In this document: positions 5,102 to 5,510 of the stretch, piece by piece
Layout of the letters: every line of letters begins with the position of its first letter
Position numbering within the stretch: the stretch's first letter is position 1
From: Candidatus Bathyarchaeota archaeon
Lineage (GTDB): Archaea > Thermoproteota > Bathyarchaeia > Bathyarchaeales > WAQA01
Direction: 5' to 3'
Assembly (NCBI GenBank): GCA_015520475.1
Contig: WAQA01000208.1
Coordinates: 1-5,510, forward strand
Length of the DNA stretch: 5,510 bases
Program-made: the position numbers and the translations under genes
The notes under the pieces: model-generated
What the model was told of the DNA's origin: nothing
Seen by the model: the letters and a program-made list of their open reading frames with translations, nothing else
Databases searched by the model: none

Positions 5102-5207
5102 GTGAGAGTTGCAGTTTTCACAACCAAAACGCAGAGAGATGTTGATGAGGAGTATCCCTAACAATGTAACAGTATGGTGGTCAAACAACTTCGAATCAAT
5201 AGAATAG
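5102..5207 (+). pseudogene. Possible frameshifted start of a lost gene, unrecognised
   Basis: From GTG 5102 the frame reads (M)RVAVFTTKTQRDVDEEYP and stops at TAA 5159-5161. Removing one C from the CCC at 5156-5158 continues the reading smoothly as NNVTVWWSNNFESIE up to TAG at 5205-5207. The joined 34-residue peptide looks like the first strand and loop of a cytoplasmic alpha/beta protein, but I cannot name the family. No ribosome site precedes GTG; the TATA-like element upstream would fit a leaderless start. The frameshift could be real decay or a one-base assembly error near a contig end, but the TAG that follows argues for decay. Confidence 0.3.
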
Positions 5208-5318
5208 GCATGGCCGCGGTTCCTATCTTCTAGATTGAAGGTGTGTTCTTCTCTGGTAATTTGACTAATCAGGAAACTTCTTATCCATAGAACCCGTCTA
5301 TAGGAATAATCTCCAGTT

Positions 5319-5488
5319 TTAAAGAGCCATCGCAATATTGTGTTGAGAACGCTTTGTCTCTTTATCTATCTCCATATCTTTGAAGTTCCCCCGTTTCTCT
5401 TCTTCGTCACGTGGGACAGCCGCGGTTAACTCCCTTGATCCGTTTGGTGTGATTCCATATCGGAAGTCGCCAGTTCTAGGTATACGTT
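5319..5488 (-). CDS. C-terminal end of an unrecognised protein, 5' end cut by the contig end
   Basis: On the minus strand the frame is open from the last natural base (5488) to TAA at 5321-5319, giving 55 codons. It reads RIPRTGDFRYGITPNG, SRELTAAVPRDEEEKRG and EIDKETKRSQHNIAMAL. The composition is strongly protein-like (acidic and basic stretches, G-x-TPNG turn). No start codon is needed because the N-terminus lies beyond the contig end; the in-frame TAA further upstream is inside the adapter and is artificial. I do not recognise the family, and the short run could still be chance. Confidence 0.35.
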
Positions 5489-5510
5489 CTGTCTCTTATA
5501 CACATCTGAC
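5489..5510. other. Residual Nextera/Tn5 adapter sequence (artifact)
   Basis: CTGTCTCTTATACACATCT at 5489-5507 is the exact 19-bp Tn5 mosaic end used in Nextera libraries. The next bases, GAC, match the first bases of the read-1 adapter arm. This is untrimmed library adapter at the end of the contig and not genomic DNA or a natural transposon end. Confidence 0.95.

Larger units (their letters stand above)
4988..5318. other. Downstream region of 331 bases, remnant only
   Basis: Apart from the TATA-like palindrome and short frameshifted remnant described separately, I see no gene, RNA or repeat. Open frames exist on both strands (ATG 5005 to 5145 on plus; a long frame from TTG 5335 to 4967 on minus). 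They lack ribosome sites and family motifs, and I treat them as chance. Confidence 0.45.

Noticed and set aside
5005..5145. Plus-strand 46-codon frame after the DUF362 gene (starts MLPLYYNLNHLEQ)
   Set aside because: Weak ribosome site, no family resemblance, and it conflicts with the TATA-like element and GTG frame at 5102. A small protein cannot be excluded.
4967..5335. Minus-strand open frame of 122 codons from TTG
   Set aside because: It starts with TTG without a ribosome site, overlaps the DUF362 3' end, has a composition rich in Ser, Ile and Asn without family motifs, and runs antisense to the more protein-like remnant at 5102-5207.
5489..5507. Natural Tn5/IS50 transposon end
   Set aside because: The 19-bp sequence is the engineered mosaic end, it is followed by Nextera adapter bases, and it lies at the contig edge.
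1..5510. CRISPR array, tRNA, rRNA or insertion sequence
   Set aside because: No spaced direct repeats, tRNA-like cloverleaf segments, rRNA sequence or transposase motifs were seen in reading both strands.

Overview
The window looks like a contig end from an archaeon, most likely a thermophilic Thermoproteota-type lineage (Bathyarchaeia-like is my best guess). The evidence is archaeal TATA boxes about 25-30 bases before genes, an apparently leaderless gene, Shine-Dalgarno sites of the GAGG/GGAGGT type, heavy use of AGA, AGG and ATA codons, and protein families common in such genomes. The last 22 bases are not biological. They match the Tn5/Nextera mosaic end plus the first adapter bases, so the natural sequence stops at 5488 and the window is a metagenome-style assembly end.

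Layout. Bases 1-674 (minus) hold the N-terminal half of a metal-dependent amidohydrolase with an HxH motif. Bases 675-947 are a divergent control region with a TATA box for each direction, a leader hairpin abutting the amidohydrolase ribosome site, and a doubtful 51-codon minus ORF. Bases 948-1961 (plus) encode a medium-chain dehydrogenase without zinc ligands. Bases 2014-2300 carry a promoter, a perfect Shine-Dalgarno and the decayed 5' end of a glycosidase-type beta-propeller gene. Bases 2424-3635 carry a TATA box, a G-quadruplex motif over the start region and a secreted beta-rich protein of unknown function. Bases 3636-4105 hold no confident gene, only decay-like open frames. Bases 4106-4987 (plus) encode a DUF362 protein, probably translated from a leaderless mRNA. 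Bases 4988-5318 hold one short frameshifted remnant. Bases 5319-5488 (minus) hold the C-terminal end of an unrecognised protein.

How the genes fit together. The amidohydrolase, the dehydrogenase and the glycosidase-like relic are families often found together in archaeal and bacterial carbohydrate-degradation islands. A sugar or sugar-acid catabolic setting is therefore a reasonable inference, but no pathway can be closed from this window. Most genes have their own promoter, so this is not one operon. At least one, and probably two or three, decayed coding remnants suggest a region under gene loss and turnover.

I see no defence system, CRISPR array, insertion sequence, tRNA or rRNA. The best candidate for something undescribed is the secreted protein at 2478-3635, with its unusual G-rich translation start.
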